Below are positions 31,153 to 42,444 of a stretch of 64,000 nucleotides of DNA, piece after piece (position 1 is the first letter of the stretch; each line of letters starts with the position of its first letter). The notes under the pieces are model-generated. The model saw nothing but the letters and a program-made list of their open reading frames with translations. It was not told the DNA's origin and did no database searches. Made by a program: the position numbers and the translations under genes. The stretch is taken from contig NW_003216498.1 of assembly GCF_000006405.1 (NCBI RefSeq), positions 709,033-773,032 of the forward strand. Reading direction: 5' to 3'. This DNA comes from Perkinsus marinus ATCC 50983. Its lineage: Eukaryota; Perkinsozoa; Perkinsida; Perkinsidae.

Positions 31153-33114
31153 CTAGTCCGAATCAGAGTCTGGGAAGGGTATCGAGTTTACCCCTGTCTC
31201 CAGGGCTCCACCACCACGCCAGGATGCCCGCTTCTTCTTAGCCATCTCCTTGCGGAAATCTAATACAAACCTCCTCCATGATCCCTACCCCTACGAGATG
31301 ACTCTACCTTTCCCACGGACCTTGATGAGGTCAGCAGCTGCCTTGTCACCCCAGGTGTCACCAGCGCCATGACCGAACCTAACCCCACTCTCCTACAGCC
31401 CCATGACCCGATACCAACACTACCTCTTCTTCGCCTCATGTGTGTTGTCCTTTCTAGAGATAGTGAGATCCGCGATATACCTACCAGCAGTATTCTCCCC
31501 CCTTACAAATGAAGGCACTCCTACTTAGACTCATCTATCCTCCTCCAATGGTCACCATGCTTCTTAGAAGTACTGCCCGACTCCTCAGTGCTACTAGTAC
31601 CACCACCTTGCCCATACTCCGATGAGGAGACCTCCTCCCCCCAGCCCCACCCTTCCGAGCTCTCTCGGTCGGTGGTAGACAGGGCCTGCTGCTGCTGCTC
31701 TAACGCTAAACCACCATTTCGGGCTGGTACCCTATTATCACTCATTACCCTCAGGAGCCTTCTCCTCCTCCTCTACAGGGATCTCCTCAGCCTCCTCCTC
31801 CTTCGTTTCTAACAACAACACAGTGGGAATGGTATCATATACGTAAACCCAAACCCTATTACTCTTACAGCGCTTCTTCTTGAGCACTACAGCTTCCTCC
31901 ACCTCCTTCCCCTTCCCTACAGTGAGCGGTCGTCCACACAACACAAGTGAGCGATGTCGTACTCTTAGAGTGTTTCTTCTTCTTTTTGGGAGCCTCCTCC
32001 TCCTCCTCTTCCGCTACCTCTGTATCGTTGCGATGTTCTGAGTCCATCCCGCATCCCAATAGAACTACTACTAACCCTTCCAACAATATTACTTTTCGAG
32101 TGTTTCTTATTCTTTCTCTTCAAAGCCTCGTCGTCCTCCTCCTTTTCTTCGACTACCTTCACAGGCTCCTCAACGCTCTTGCGATGCTCTAACACGAACA
32201 AGGATAGTAGTAAGAACCCATCCAGTGGTCTTACTCTTCGAGTGCTTCTTCTTGCTCTCGGGGGCCTCCTCCTCCTCCTCCTCCTCAGCGACCTCAACAG
32301 TCTCGTGCTCTGAGAATGTCAACACCGATACAGCAACCATCGCTGCCTCCGAGCCCCATTACTCTTAGAGTGCTTCTTTTTCTTCTTCTCGGGCTCCTCT
32401 ACAGTGACTGAAAGACCACTACACGTCCGACGACCTCCCCCCTCAACGACTGAATATACCACCTCCAGCACCTTCCATAGTATCCTCCTCTTGCCGCTGC
32501 TGACGATGACTCTCTGAAGAAAGAAGTCTATAAGAGTCTCCAGCTACTCGGAACCCCAAGAGAAAAGTGTCCACATAGACTGATCACCCCAGCTTACTCT
32601 TAGAATGCTTCTTCTTCCTCCTCTTCTTAACAACTTCACCCTCTGAAAGGGATCCTCCGTTACGATGATGCCTGCCTCAGCCAAGCCCATTACTACCATC
32701 AACAGCCTCCGCTTCCTCCTCCTCCTCTTCTGCAACTACCTCTATCTCTATACGACGTACAAGTCATGAAAAGAGACCCTCCATAAGTACTACTACTTTT
32801 AGAATGCTTCTTCTTCTTCTTCTTTTTAGCAGGCTCCATAGAGTGGACATCCACAAGCTCCTCCTCCTTCTCCTCGTGACCTACACCCACAGCAACAACA
32901 GTTCTTTCCTCAACCATCAGCGTGGCAGACCATCACCATCAGCAGGTCCGGCCTCGACCTCTTCGGTGACCTCCTCAGCCTTGCGCTCTGAGGAAAGTAG
33001 CAATAGGACAGCGACAGAGGAAAGCCTCTGCCCACTTTTGGAGTGTTTCTTCTTCTTCTTTTTCTTCAACTCCACATCGTCCCTGACAGCCGCAGGGGAC
33101 GGCAGGCGAGCCAT
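31153..33114 (-). CDS. Nopp140/SRP40-like nucleolar phosphoprotein
   Basis: Start at 33114 (MARLPSPAAV). The long middle alternates acidic blocks (EEEEEA, EVTEEVE) with basic blocks ending in HSKS: near 33050, 32800, 32605, 32370, 32245, 32110, 31980 and a weaker one (KKRCKSN) near 31870, eight in all. Each basic block sits just before an intron of about 50 bases, so one exon is one repeat. The C-terminus, WGDKAAADLIKVRGK then DFRKEMAKKKRASWRGG and VNSIPFPDSDSD, is the SRP40/Nopp140 C-terminal domain, which settles the identity. The protein is expected to chaperone box C/D and H/ACA snoRNPs between nucleolus and Cajal bodies. Serines next to acidic runs are likely CK2 sites (family knowledge). 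Confidence 0.82.
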
Positions 33115-33648
33115 GACGACAGATAAAAGTTCACTGTTTTACGGTACTAAAATTCGTTTTTGATTTCGCTCCGCCACTTCACACCACCATGGGGGATTTC
33201 GGACTAGCGCACCCTTGATTTCAGAATGATCGCTGTAAAGGTGAACGAGCCCGAGGACTAGGGACGAGTCGGCGACGGTCCTATTCTGCTTCTATCACGT
33301 ATCGCAATGCGGAACGGAAAAATGCAGTCACCGGGGATCGAACCCGTGCAGTAAGCTGCTGACTGACTACCCAAACAATGCAGACAATGATATTCATGAC
33401 ATGCCTTCAGCCAGCAGCTCCAGCTGGTGATGAGGATGATACAGAACAGTATTCTCGCGTTCTAACACTCTATGCATAACACTGGTTTGCCTATGTACTG
33501 TATAAACAACCCACAACTAGTGCCCAGTAACGCGAGACAGTAGTCAGAAGGAACACGCAATAAAGGGATACACAACCGTGGTGATGAGGGAAACCACTAC
33601 AACGGAACAGAGTAGTGCATCATCGTCCTCATCAGGACTGTAGTTGAA
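33115..33648. other. Intergenic region with minus-strand B-box-like motif
   Basis: A GGTTCGATCCCC motif lies on the minus strand at 33333-33345, followed in the same direction by GGTGACTGCA and TTTTT. It resembles the 3' half of a tRNA with terminator, but no matching 5' half was found. Confidence 0.4.
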
Positions 33649-35360
33649 CTATCTACACAGGCCCATAACAGCCAAAACTCTATCATTGTCAAGGAGGCTT
33701 TCAAGGACTATATGGTTTTCTGCTGTGGCTCCTTTTACAGTGTTAAGATCATCGGCTGAGAACGTCCCCGTGGTGACTCCGATAGCGAAGGCACCCTAAG
33801 GAGAGGAGGATACTACGACGGCTCGACTGACACCATCAACCTACCCCATCGATCGCCGCCATGATATCATTTGGTGCATCTCCCACGTGGAAGTGCCTAC
33901 CGAGAAACAAGTCCTCGCACACGCCAGGACCGAGTGATGATTAAATTCCGATAACGTACCGTTTTATCCCGGGGAAAACCGTCTCGGCCTTACTACGAGC
34001 CATACGAACCAATTCAGCTCGATAAGGCGAATCGTTCCCTCCAAATGCGCCAACCTAAAACAGAACACCCCTACGACATGTGCAAGGGATGGTAACTCTA
34101 CCCTTATAGGCTCTGTAGTGAAGTACTGCTCGATCCCTAGGGCACGCATCTTGGCCCACCCGATAGACTCCACATTGCCTGTAACCAGCCCCACAACAAC
34201 CTATAGTAAGCTATCGATAGTAACAGACTGTTCGTTCAGTCCAGGAGTTTCCTCACTAACTCGGGTGAAAGTGTACAAAAACCAACAAAAATTTCCCGAA
34301 AATTTTCTCAGAATTCTCACACTGTTATCAACACATGTAGTGACAATGCACATATTTTCCCACACTGCACGCCGTACACGAATAAGCTTCCACTTCGACC
34401 ATCAACCCACCTTGCATCTATACTCCTCAGACAAGGTCTTCAATAGAGAGCGTACACCGGGCAATATTTCGAGGCCTTCGCCAAACTTGTCATAGTGCTC
34501 ACGAGCGAACTCGTCCATCACCTACAACAACAGCAACATATCCGATCAGTGTTGGCGGAATATATGTTCGCTCTCCTCAGCTGACCTCGGCCGTTTCCTC
34601 ACTACTTATGAAAGTCCACAAGTGTACCGAAACCAATGAGAATTCCCCGAAATGTCCCCGAGCATATTTTGCCACACTCCCCACTGTGCTTAATTCACAC
34701 CCCAACTCACCTTCATAACCCTTGCCACTTTATCATCAGTAACCTCCACAGGCGGACACCCGTAGTGCACAGCTAAATCCCTGGCAATCAGCATATCCGT
34801 CAAGCCATGATGGGCAATCTAAACAACACTGCCTTACGAGTAAATGTTGTAGGAAGATTTGAATAGGGTCCTTGTGGGACAATGAGCGGCAAACACTTCT
34901 GAGTAGATATGTACTTACGTACGTTAGGTTCATTGGAGTTTCACCCGTTTTACGTGAAGTGGCGTAATACTCTGTGGAAAACCCCCATAGTCGCGGTGAT
35001 ATGCAGTAGTCGTGAAATATATTTCTCACTAGTATGTTTTTCATATCACTAGCGTAGTGAAACTCCATGGTTATCGCGTCGAGGCATTATCACTTGATGT
35101 CCTAGTCGAAGTTTAGTCCATCAGCCACCCTTCGTAACACAAGGCCATCCGACTTCACGCCTGGCCCCCCAACAAACTCCCCTACCCAGCCCTACTTTGG
35201 TAACATCAGCATCATCGATGTTAAAGACTTCCTTCATCCCAGCGGCAAAGGCGAGGTGATGCCACCTATTCCTCTCCGCTCCGGTCGACCCCACTGACCG
35301 AACTAGTGTACCGTCAACATCAAAAGTAACGAGAATACGAGCGTCCTCTGCGGTGGACAT
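33649..35360 (-). CDS. HAD-superfamily phosphatase
   Basis: Haloacid-dehalogenase-type hydrolase, similar in motif style to phosphoglycolate phosphatases. The start at 35360 gives MSTAEDARILVTFDVDGTLV, which holds motif I (DVDGT; nucleophile and acid/base aspartates). Later exons carry a cap region (GLTDMLIARDLAVHYG), VVGLVTGNVESIGWAKMRALGI with motif II (T of VTGN), a lysine region, HVGDAPNDIMAAID with motif IV (GDAPND), and GAFAIGVTTGTFSADDL, ending ESLLDNDRVLAVMG and a stop at 33649. About six exons. Two introns (near 34300 and 34600) carry copies of the ~150-base repeat, and another copy lies just upstream of the start. Confidence 0.82.
34245..34375 (-). repeat. ~150-base dispersed repeat, copy G
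   Basis: Minus strand. Matches the family body (AATTCTGAGAAAATTTTC, GTGAGGAAACTCCTG). Lies in an intron of the HAD gene. Confidence 0.65.
34541..34680 (-). repeat. ~150-base dispersed repeat, copy H
   Basis: Minus strand. Holds the CAGCTGAGGAGAGCGAAC block and AGTGAGGAAACGG. Lies in an intron of the HAD gene. Confidence 0.65.
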
Positions 35361-36390
35361 GTGGAAGCTTCTCAAAAGAGATTCAATTGAACTGGACAAC
35401 TCCACGAACCAGTGTGCGAACATATGCACATGGTCAACCACATGTGTTGCCGACAATATGGAAATTCTGATGAAACTCTGTTGAGCTCTTGTTGATTTCT
35501 GTACACTTTTAGTGAGTTAATTCCCGAGGAACTCAGCTGAGGAAAGCGAACTCATATATTCTTCCAACACTGGTATGGACACTACTCCCCACCGAAACCA
35601 AACTCCAAGTACACCAGCTAATATCAAACTTATAGTACTAGCAGGGAGATAGAACAACGTATAGTTTCAATAGTACTTCCTCCAACGACTACTGCCCTCC
35701 ACCGGGGAGATCGATGATGATGATAGTAACACCAATAAGCATCATTTCCCCAATGATACTCATTATAGAACAGAAACCGTTGAGTGATATTATGCAGCAT
35801 TTAATGTAGTGTCGTAGTGTTGTCGCCGACCCCCGAAAATGCTGACCTGAAGCGCCATAAAGTGCACACAGTCCAGTCAAGGAAATCCTCCCAAGCTGAT
35901 CTGAATCATCTCGAGTATGAACATAGGAAGTCCAGAGTTTTGATCACAAGTTTCAGCTTCTCATCAGAAGCTTTCTATCGTATGGTCTAAATCGTGTGCA
36001 ACAGCTCGCCTAGAGAGGACTGTTGGGAATTCCTTAGGTCACCAGTTAACCTCTATGCGTGGTAGTGGCACCTACCCCTTCCTATGATGAAGGCCCTCAT
36101 GAGAGAATTCATCCAGCTCCATACCATGCTGGCATCCCTCCCCACCCTCCAACCGTTCCTCGGCCACATTGTGCCTCGAGCCTCTTCTCCTCCGTGTCGG
36201 GGAATGATGACTAATACCCCCAAATGCTATCTAACCAGAGACCACCTACCAACCCTCCAAAATGCAGCCCTACCTCCTCCCCCCAGCGTTCCACCGATAA
36301 CATGCGTTTATGGTACGTTATAGGTTCGTAGTATTTATCAATGACAACCATCTCATGTATGAGGTCCTCAGCCTGAGGCAACCACCAACA
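35361..36390. other. Gap between SulP 3' end and HAD start, with repeat copy A
   Basis: Repeat copy A occupies 35408-35570. On the minus strand, 36310-36250 and 36200-36100 have open frames that may be further 3' exons of the SulP gene (for example EDLIHEMVVIDKYYEP at about 36350-36310), but the needed introns would be under 30 bases. Nothing else recognised. Confidence 0.35.
35408..35570 (+). repeat. ~150-base dispersed repeat, copy A
   Basis: Runs from CATATGCACATGGTCAACC to ATTCTTCCAACACTGG, with AACTCAGCTGAGGAAAGCGA at 35529-35548. Confidence 0.75.
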
Positions 36391-39300
36391 TCACCTACTA
36401 CAGCCAGCCCGACTCCCTGCCTTAGCGAGCACTGCATGGTCCGTCTTCTTCACCGACTTCACAATAATACGTTTGCCGGCGTGACTGTACCTACCACACC
36501 ATTCCCAAATCTCCCATCCTACCACCACTCAGGAGACCCCTACCGTTCGGCCAGCGTATTGATAGCCTCCATCGCGCTGTACCCATGAATGTCAGCGTTC
36601 TGGCAATGCAGCTCAACCGTGTTGGGATCGTTTGCTACATCGAATGCCTCCAGGAAGTCCGAAGCGGAGGCGAAACACAGAGGGCCATGCAAATCGTAGA
36701 CCTGCACAATGTGGGGGGGAGGGGGAGTATGCATATGGTCAACTACATGGTTTGGTGACAATATGAAAATTCTAAGAAAATTTCGGATATTTTTTTCATT
36801 GGTTTCTGTACACTTCTACCTAACTAGTGAGGAAGCTCTTCAACTCAGCTGAGGAAAGCAAACGCATATCCTAACACTGGCAAAGAATGCACATGGTCAA
36901 CTACATGGGAAATTCTCGTAATTTCTTATTGCATTCTGAACATTTTCACCCAAAGTCTCATGTAGGCTCAGTTAGGAAACTCAGCTGAGGAAAGCGAGTG
37001 TATATCCCTTAACACTGGTGCCCCCTGATAACCTTGAGATCGTCGCCGCTCATATCTGGTCGCTCGACCACGCTCAAGCTCTTATGACTCTGCCACGAGA
37101 ATATCAGCGCCTGAATACCAAAATTCCCCCAACTCAGTGGCGTACCAGAAGAGCTCACTTGCAGACACACGCCGACCCCCACAGCAATGGCCAGGTCAGT
37201 GAGGAGTGTCACCACCGTCACCACTACTATTATCAGTACATCACCACGTGGGAGCTTCCGAGATCCCCTCAGAATATACCGCTGGACCAGTTTATTCCTA
37301 ACAAGCAATGAACTCCAGCATTGCCTCGGGCATCCTACGATCGCATCTGTTTGGTCATAAGAGCCGCTGCAAGCATACCAAAGGTCGACCATTCGAAGGT
37401 GTGGATGACCACACAAAACATCACGCCGACCAGAGCCGCGATGGGGATTATATTTATGGCATGGTACACGAACTGATTAAAAAACCATAAAAACAGCTCC
37501 CCAACATCCAGCGAGGATCAAGCCATGATGACGAACTCACCAGGAGTATAAAGAGTGTGAATATACCCGCGACGAAGCCAGAGAGGCGAGAAGTGCCGCC
37601 AGACTTGATATTGATCATGGACTGCCCAATCATAGCACATCCCCCCATGCCCCCAAACATGCCTGACGACCATTCCCACTGACCAGTAGCGGTGAGGTCT
37701 TACCAGTGATGAGCTGTGCTAGGCCCTGACCCCAACACTCCCTATTGGGGTTGCCTCTCGTATGAGTAATCTCATCGATCAAGTTTAGCGTCAGAAGCGA
37801 CTCTATCAGTCCTGATGACAATTCATGATGAACACACTACAGGGCGAACGACAAACAAAGAGCCCCTCACCACAAAAGTTCAAGTACCATTCTGAAGATC
37901 TCGACGAGCTCTCTCCAATGGTGGTTAATTCCGAAGATATAGACCGTGTATATGAAAAGCGCGAGGAGATTCCTTTTCTGCAATGCTTTCATCTATCGGA
38001 AAAATGTCATGTGCAGGAAGTCATCCAGGGACCTATAATGTTCCCGGGAGAGAACTCGACATTTTGAATTCTCGACGTGGCCAAAGAACATTTTCCCCCA
38101 TTGTTATCAACCCCTGGGTGACGCTATCTCTCAAAGCTACATGAAAATCCATGAACAAATAAGCATCCTCCATAGACCTACCTATGAGAGCGATAACTAC
38201 GGCATGAGGAATGATGAACGACAGCAGTTCCCCATCAAAACTCGGCAGCTGCCAACGATCATCAAACCAAATAGGGATAGGGAAATACCCCTAACACCAT
38301 ACCACCCCTGCTCCAAAATTCACCCCTGTGGGAATCTCACTTTAACAGACGCTATATCTTCAACGAGACGAGTCGGCCATCCAACTTGCCTGTATATACC
38401 CCATTCCACTCCAGTAGCAACAGCAATACCTAGAGCAGCGTCGTTGGAGTAGGAATATATGTTCGCTATCATCAAGTTCATAGACCAACAGAAACCAACA
38501 ATAATTTCTCTACATGTTTTCGATCATGTGCATATTTTCCCAATCGGCCCTGGAGAGCCCCTGAGGGCAGCAAACACTATACCATCTACCCACCAGTGAG
38601 AGCACTCGGAAATCGTGTGAGCTTGGGCAATACGAAAGTAACCGTCATAGTGATCGCTATAAGAAGGAGCATTTTAAGGATGTCGTCCCAAGGCAACCAG
38701 GGTTCCCCATCTGTGAGGACCTAATGCCATAGTTATCATCAAATGACCAATCGATTAAACTACTGCGAACGCCGTGAGCCTCCGACCAACTGGAGGGCCG
38801 ACCGCATTCCCCTGTGTCCACTTGAATGCCTCTAACTGCGCCAGGAAGATGACAATTGCCAAACCATCCACGAAGCCAATCATCACCTAAACGAGAAGCC
38901 CACCCTACAATGCCCACGGCCCCTGACTGTCATCACTACCGGTGCTGATATCATTCGTAGAAGCTTGCCAGCTCTAAACACTCCAAATACAATTTGGATA
39001 ATGCCAGCCAGCATGACAGTGTAAAATAGGTATCCTATACCTGGCCAGTACACAGCTGTCACCACTACCTCCACTACTCATATAAAAGCACCTTTAGCCA
39101 CAATAGGTGGCATTACTACTGCAGTTGAACCAGTAGCCCCCGAGATCTGACCCGGCCGACCACCAGCGAGGGAGGTGATAACTCCCATCATCCAGGCTGC
39201 CTACATATGCACATGGACAAATGCATGTGTTGGTGACAATAGGGAAATTCTTGACAGATTCTCATTGATCCTTATACATTTTCACCCAAATTCGTATATA

Positions 39301-39812
39301 AACTTCTTCTATAGCTAGTGAGGAAACTCCCAAGCTCACATTCCAACACTGAACTCGATAACATAGCAAGGACAAGCCCTTACCTGTAGCCCTACGACTG
39401 GGTCCACATTAGCCACGAATGAGAACGCCACAGCTTCCGGTACCTAACACGAGGAGGTCCTTCCTTGCCACGACAGACATGCCCCCGTTATGACCTGTGC
39501 TAATGCTACTGTGAGGCCACTGAGGAAATCGAGCTTATGCAGTCTCAACCAACGCCATGCCGTTTTACTCCATTGTCGAGTCCTCTTCATCATGTCTGAC
39601 TCATCGCTACTCGAATCGCCTCCGCTGGGGGCCTACAACATTACCATCACCGTTCGTCGCCCACTCCCATGTAGTACTACCTCTTGCGATAGACCAGTGT
39701 CATAAACCGGACTCTGTTTAGAAGACTCAGACCGCGCGACATCTGCATGGTCCAGATCTCCAGCACTCACTCGAGGAGGGCCCTCAACGGCAGCTTGTCG
39801 GCTGGGCTCCAT
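36391..39812 (-). CDS. SulP-family anion transporter with STAS domain
   Basis: Membrane transporter for sulfate, bicarbonate or a similar anion. The start at 39812 ([13 protein letters not shown]) precedes a hydrophilic N-terminus, then [31 protein letters not shown], the SulP signature, joined over a 51-base intron. Next come [54 protein letters not shown] with [11 protein letters not shown], and [20 protein letters not shown], all strongly typical of bacterial-type SulP. After the helices [20 protein letters not shown] opens the cytosolic STAS domain, and [17 protein letters not shown] closes it; TGA at 36391 was taken as the end. An upstream exon beginning MENNKKQSGS at about 39948 is possible. 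At least four introns or intron-flanking sites carry the ~150-base repeat. Confidence 0.82.
36727..36880 (+). repeat. ~150-base dispersed repeat, copy B
   Basis: From GTATGCATATGGTCAACTAC to CATATCCTAACACTGG. Inside the intron that precedes the SulP STAS domain, antisense to the gene. Confidence 0.75.
36887..37017 (+). repeat. ~150-base dispersed repeat, copy C
   Basis: From ATGCACATGGTCAACTACAT to CCCTTAACACTGG, in direct tandem with copy B in the same intron. Confidence 0.75.
38436..38545 (-). repeat. ~150-base dispersed repeat, copy I (partial)
   Basis: Minus-strand copy with ATATGTGC...CATGATCG and a GATAGCGAACATATATTCC end. Lies in a SulP intron. Confidence 0.55.
39204..39350 (+). repeat. 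~150-base dispersed repeat, copy D
   Basis: From CATATGCACATGGACAAATG to CACATTCCAACACTGAA. Lies in a SulP intron; its left end is directly at the 3' splice site used by the minus-strand gene (CATATGTAG acceptor). Confidence 0.7.
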
Positions 39813-40135
39813 CGATGAAAACTCCTTTTCACATTGATACGAGTTAGCATACCTCAGGCGTAACCAAACAGCAATTGTGTTCTTTTAAGCCGAAACATTC
39901 GATTGATCATGTTCAGACACACTACCACTTTGTTTTTTATTATTTTCCATAATCGACCTCCGGAAGGAATACGTGCTATACCCACTCACAGGCTCCTGCA
40001 TTCGATCCTTCCACCACTGGTAACCGTACGTTACGCACAGTTCCGTACCTGCTCGTAAGAAAGTCCACGCGGGCATAACACTTCCCTACGAATTTTTGGT
40101 GATATGGCTTAATTGCTGTTCTCATCTACGGCACA

Positions 40136-40560
40136 CCAATGATCCGAATCTCACCAGCGGCCACATCCTCAGTAGTTTTCACGACCATGACCACATGCTC
40201 GCCGTCAACTGTCCTCTCGATACTATACCGTAAATTGGGCTTCTCGGAGTGGTTGTATAGGGAACCGAACCCTAGAGGGAGATACAACCTGACAGGTCTC
40301 TATCGAGGCACTGCTAACACATAGGCCTACATCCGATCGTCCCGCAAGTGAGAGGACTCCCCAGGGAACTCATAGACGTAGTCCTCAAGTCGAATGCTAC
40401 TACCCACACCGGCTGAATCTGCTGCGCTTATCTGACGACGGCCATGACGATGTTGCGGAGGAGTGGTATGAGGCTACACTCTTCCTCGAGAAGCCGAGCG
40501 TAGGGCAGACCTCGACCACTGTCCCTTTCCCGATATCAGCGTTTGCGAACACACCGAGGC
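40136..40560 (-). CDS. SET-domain protein (5' end not found)
   Basis: A probable protein lysine methyltransferase, partial as annotated. After a 3' splice site at 40560 the frame reads GLGVFANADIGKGTVVEVCP, the start of a SET domain. Another exon gives DDYVYEFPGESSHLRDDR, and the last gives GFGSLYNHSEKPNLRYSI, where NHS is the SET SAM-binding/pseudoknot motif, and DVAAGEIRIIGVP before TAG at 40136. The catalytic tyrosine that usually follows GEE(L/I)...Y is replaced at the end (IIGVP), so activity is unsure. No first exon with ATG was identified upstream of 40560. Confidence 0.62.
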
Positions 40561-41270
40561 CTAAAGGATGATACCACTCTACCCAGCAGGGAGTATAGCA
40601 CTATACTTTTTCGGAATCTATATGGCGGCTAAATAGGTCTACTGCAACCTCCTTGATAAATACGCTATAACAATACTTTGAAACCACTCTCGCTATTCAC
40701 AAATGGCGTTCAAAACTCTGTGACAGAGTTCGACAGAGTCTCTGTCGTTTTCATGATTTTTTCAAAAAAAAAGGTTAAAAGGCATCTTTACATGACCTTT
40801 CTGTACTTGAGAACATTGCTCCTGAATGTCCCTGTTCGTGAAATTGCATTCCTTTACCATAAAATCGATTTCTCAATCCTAATACCACCGCTAAATTAAT
40901 ATCCCTGGTCGCGAATATTATTAATTTAACCGCTAAATTACTGGCTTTAATCGCCAAATAGATTTCGGAAAGGTAAAGTACTCATACGTTAGTGTGTGAC
41001 ACACTACGTGTCACCACCTTGAATAGAGGATTTCCGGACTTCAATGGGCCCACTAGACCATATAGCTTCTGCCTGGTGTAGCTTAGACTTGCCTTGAATA
41101 CGTGATGCGGTTGATACTCTAGATTGGAGTAAACCTGATAACCTGCCCAGCATTAGTCAACTTGAAACTATTGAGAGATGATGGACATTCGGTGTCTTTA
41201 CTTCTTTGGAGACAACGCAGGTTCGATTCCCCGTAGAGGCATTTTTCCTGTAGATTTCGAAGTGTATCAG
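40561..41270. other. Intergenic stretch with one minisatellite-like unit
   Basis: The string CGCCAAATAGATTTCGGAAA at 40948-40970 resembles a unit of the 8-kb minisatellite. A B-box-like GGTTCGATTCCCC lies at 41220-41232, followed by GTAGAGGCA and TTTTT. No gene supported. Confidence 0.4.
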
Positions 41271-42202
41271 TTGCCGTGTTCTTGCGTGCTACAGACACCC
41301 TTTTCAACCCGACGATATCAAAGGGCGCATTCATCCATAAATTCTCGGTAGAGTGTCCCGTGGCCACCAGAAAGGCTTGGCGCGCCTCGGGAGTCTTCGA
41401 ACGCTTCAAACAGCAGCCAACCTGGGAGGCGATTCTAGAGCTCATGATCTTCCACCCGACAACTGCAGTTCATAAATACATGTCAGCTTCAGAGTTGACT
41501 TCAGAGGCTCATAGACACTCGCTCGGCGGCGGGTCTTCGTCTCTCTTATTGTTGCCACATTCCTACTTTCGGAGTCTACTAGGAAGGGCTTATGGACTTG
41601 TAGTTTGCCTTCGAATGGCAGTCCTCCTTACTAGGCTACCCCAACTACTGCAGTCGACGGGAGCAGCGCTGGCTATATCTTGGGCTATACTCGCACTGAG
41701 GCCCAGGGAAAAGGGTAGTACCAGGCTCTGCCGTAGGGGGGGGGGACATTAAAGTCATCGCTCAGCCATGCGGTTGGATACTAGGATGAAGAGGAATGCC
41801 GCGCCTTACCCTCGTAATGTGTTCAAGAAACGGTATATACCACCAGCATCGCCCGTCACGAGGTAGGCCTCTAAGCAAGGACATAGATGAAGTCATAATA
41901 ATGTATATTCAGACGGCTGCTGGAGAACTTCGACTCCTTCTGACGTGTCATGGGCTACACAGTTTCTGTATGTGTGGATTTGTAGAGTTCCCAATAGGGT
42001 GTCTGTGAATTGAACTAAAGTTCCCAAGAGTGTGGTTTCAGTGTTTCGTCGTCCAATTTTTGACAATTCTGTTGTAGACGATCACATCGGTATTGTAATG
42101 CAGTTCATTCGAGCGGCATCTGACCAGTCCAAGTTAGCGGCTATGAAGCGGAGGAGAGATGAGGAATCACGTACGGCTATGCTCAGATGTAGTAGGGCTT
42201 GA
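41271..42202 (+). CDS. Unknown spliced gene
   Basis: Not recognised. After a 3' splice site at 41270 the first exon reads VFLRATDTLFNPTISKG, then ATRKAWRASGVFERF and TWEAILELMIF. A second exon near 41765 reads MRLDTRMKRNAAPYPRNVF, and the last near 42043 reads VFRRPIFDNSVVDDHIG and ends in a basic stretch (MKRRRDEESRTAM) with TGA at 42200-42202. No ATG-bearing first exon was found and the 41470-41760 part is ambiguous. Basic composition would fit a mitochondrial or ribosomal protein; that is a guess. The TWE...L motif is echoed in the next gene. Confidence 0.4.
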
Positions 42203-42261
42203 ATACGTTACCGTTTGGGAGCTCCCTTTGAACTCACACTGGTTCTAGTGAGGAATAAGGA

Positions 42262-42432
42262 CAGTGTTCTTGTTGTTGTTTCTGTTATCCTTGTTGATGT
42301 TGTTGTTTTTGTTTCTGCTCTTCTTGTTTCTGTTATTATTGTTGTTGTCGTTGTTATTGTTGTCGTTGTTGTTGTTGTTTTTTCTGTTAATATTGTTGTT
42401 GTTGTGGTTGTTGTTGTTGTCGTTGTTGTTGT
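42262..42432 (+). repeat. Simple GTT/TTG repeat
   Basis: Long run of GTT triplets with few interruptions. It precedes a CCAG acceptor at 42444 and so probably lies in an intron as an extended pyrimidine/T-rich tract. Open frames in it are low-complexity artefacts. Confidence 0.85.
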
Positions 42433-42444
42433 TTTCCTCGCCAG

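Noticed and set aside
31865-33163. Plus-strand leucine/serine-rich frames and several minus frames with odd tails
   Set aside because: Antisense or out-of-frame readings of the lysine/glutamate repeats in the Nopp140-like gene; minus frames run into introns.
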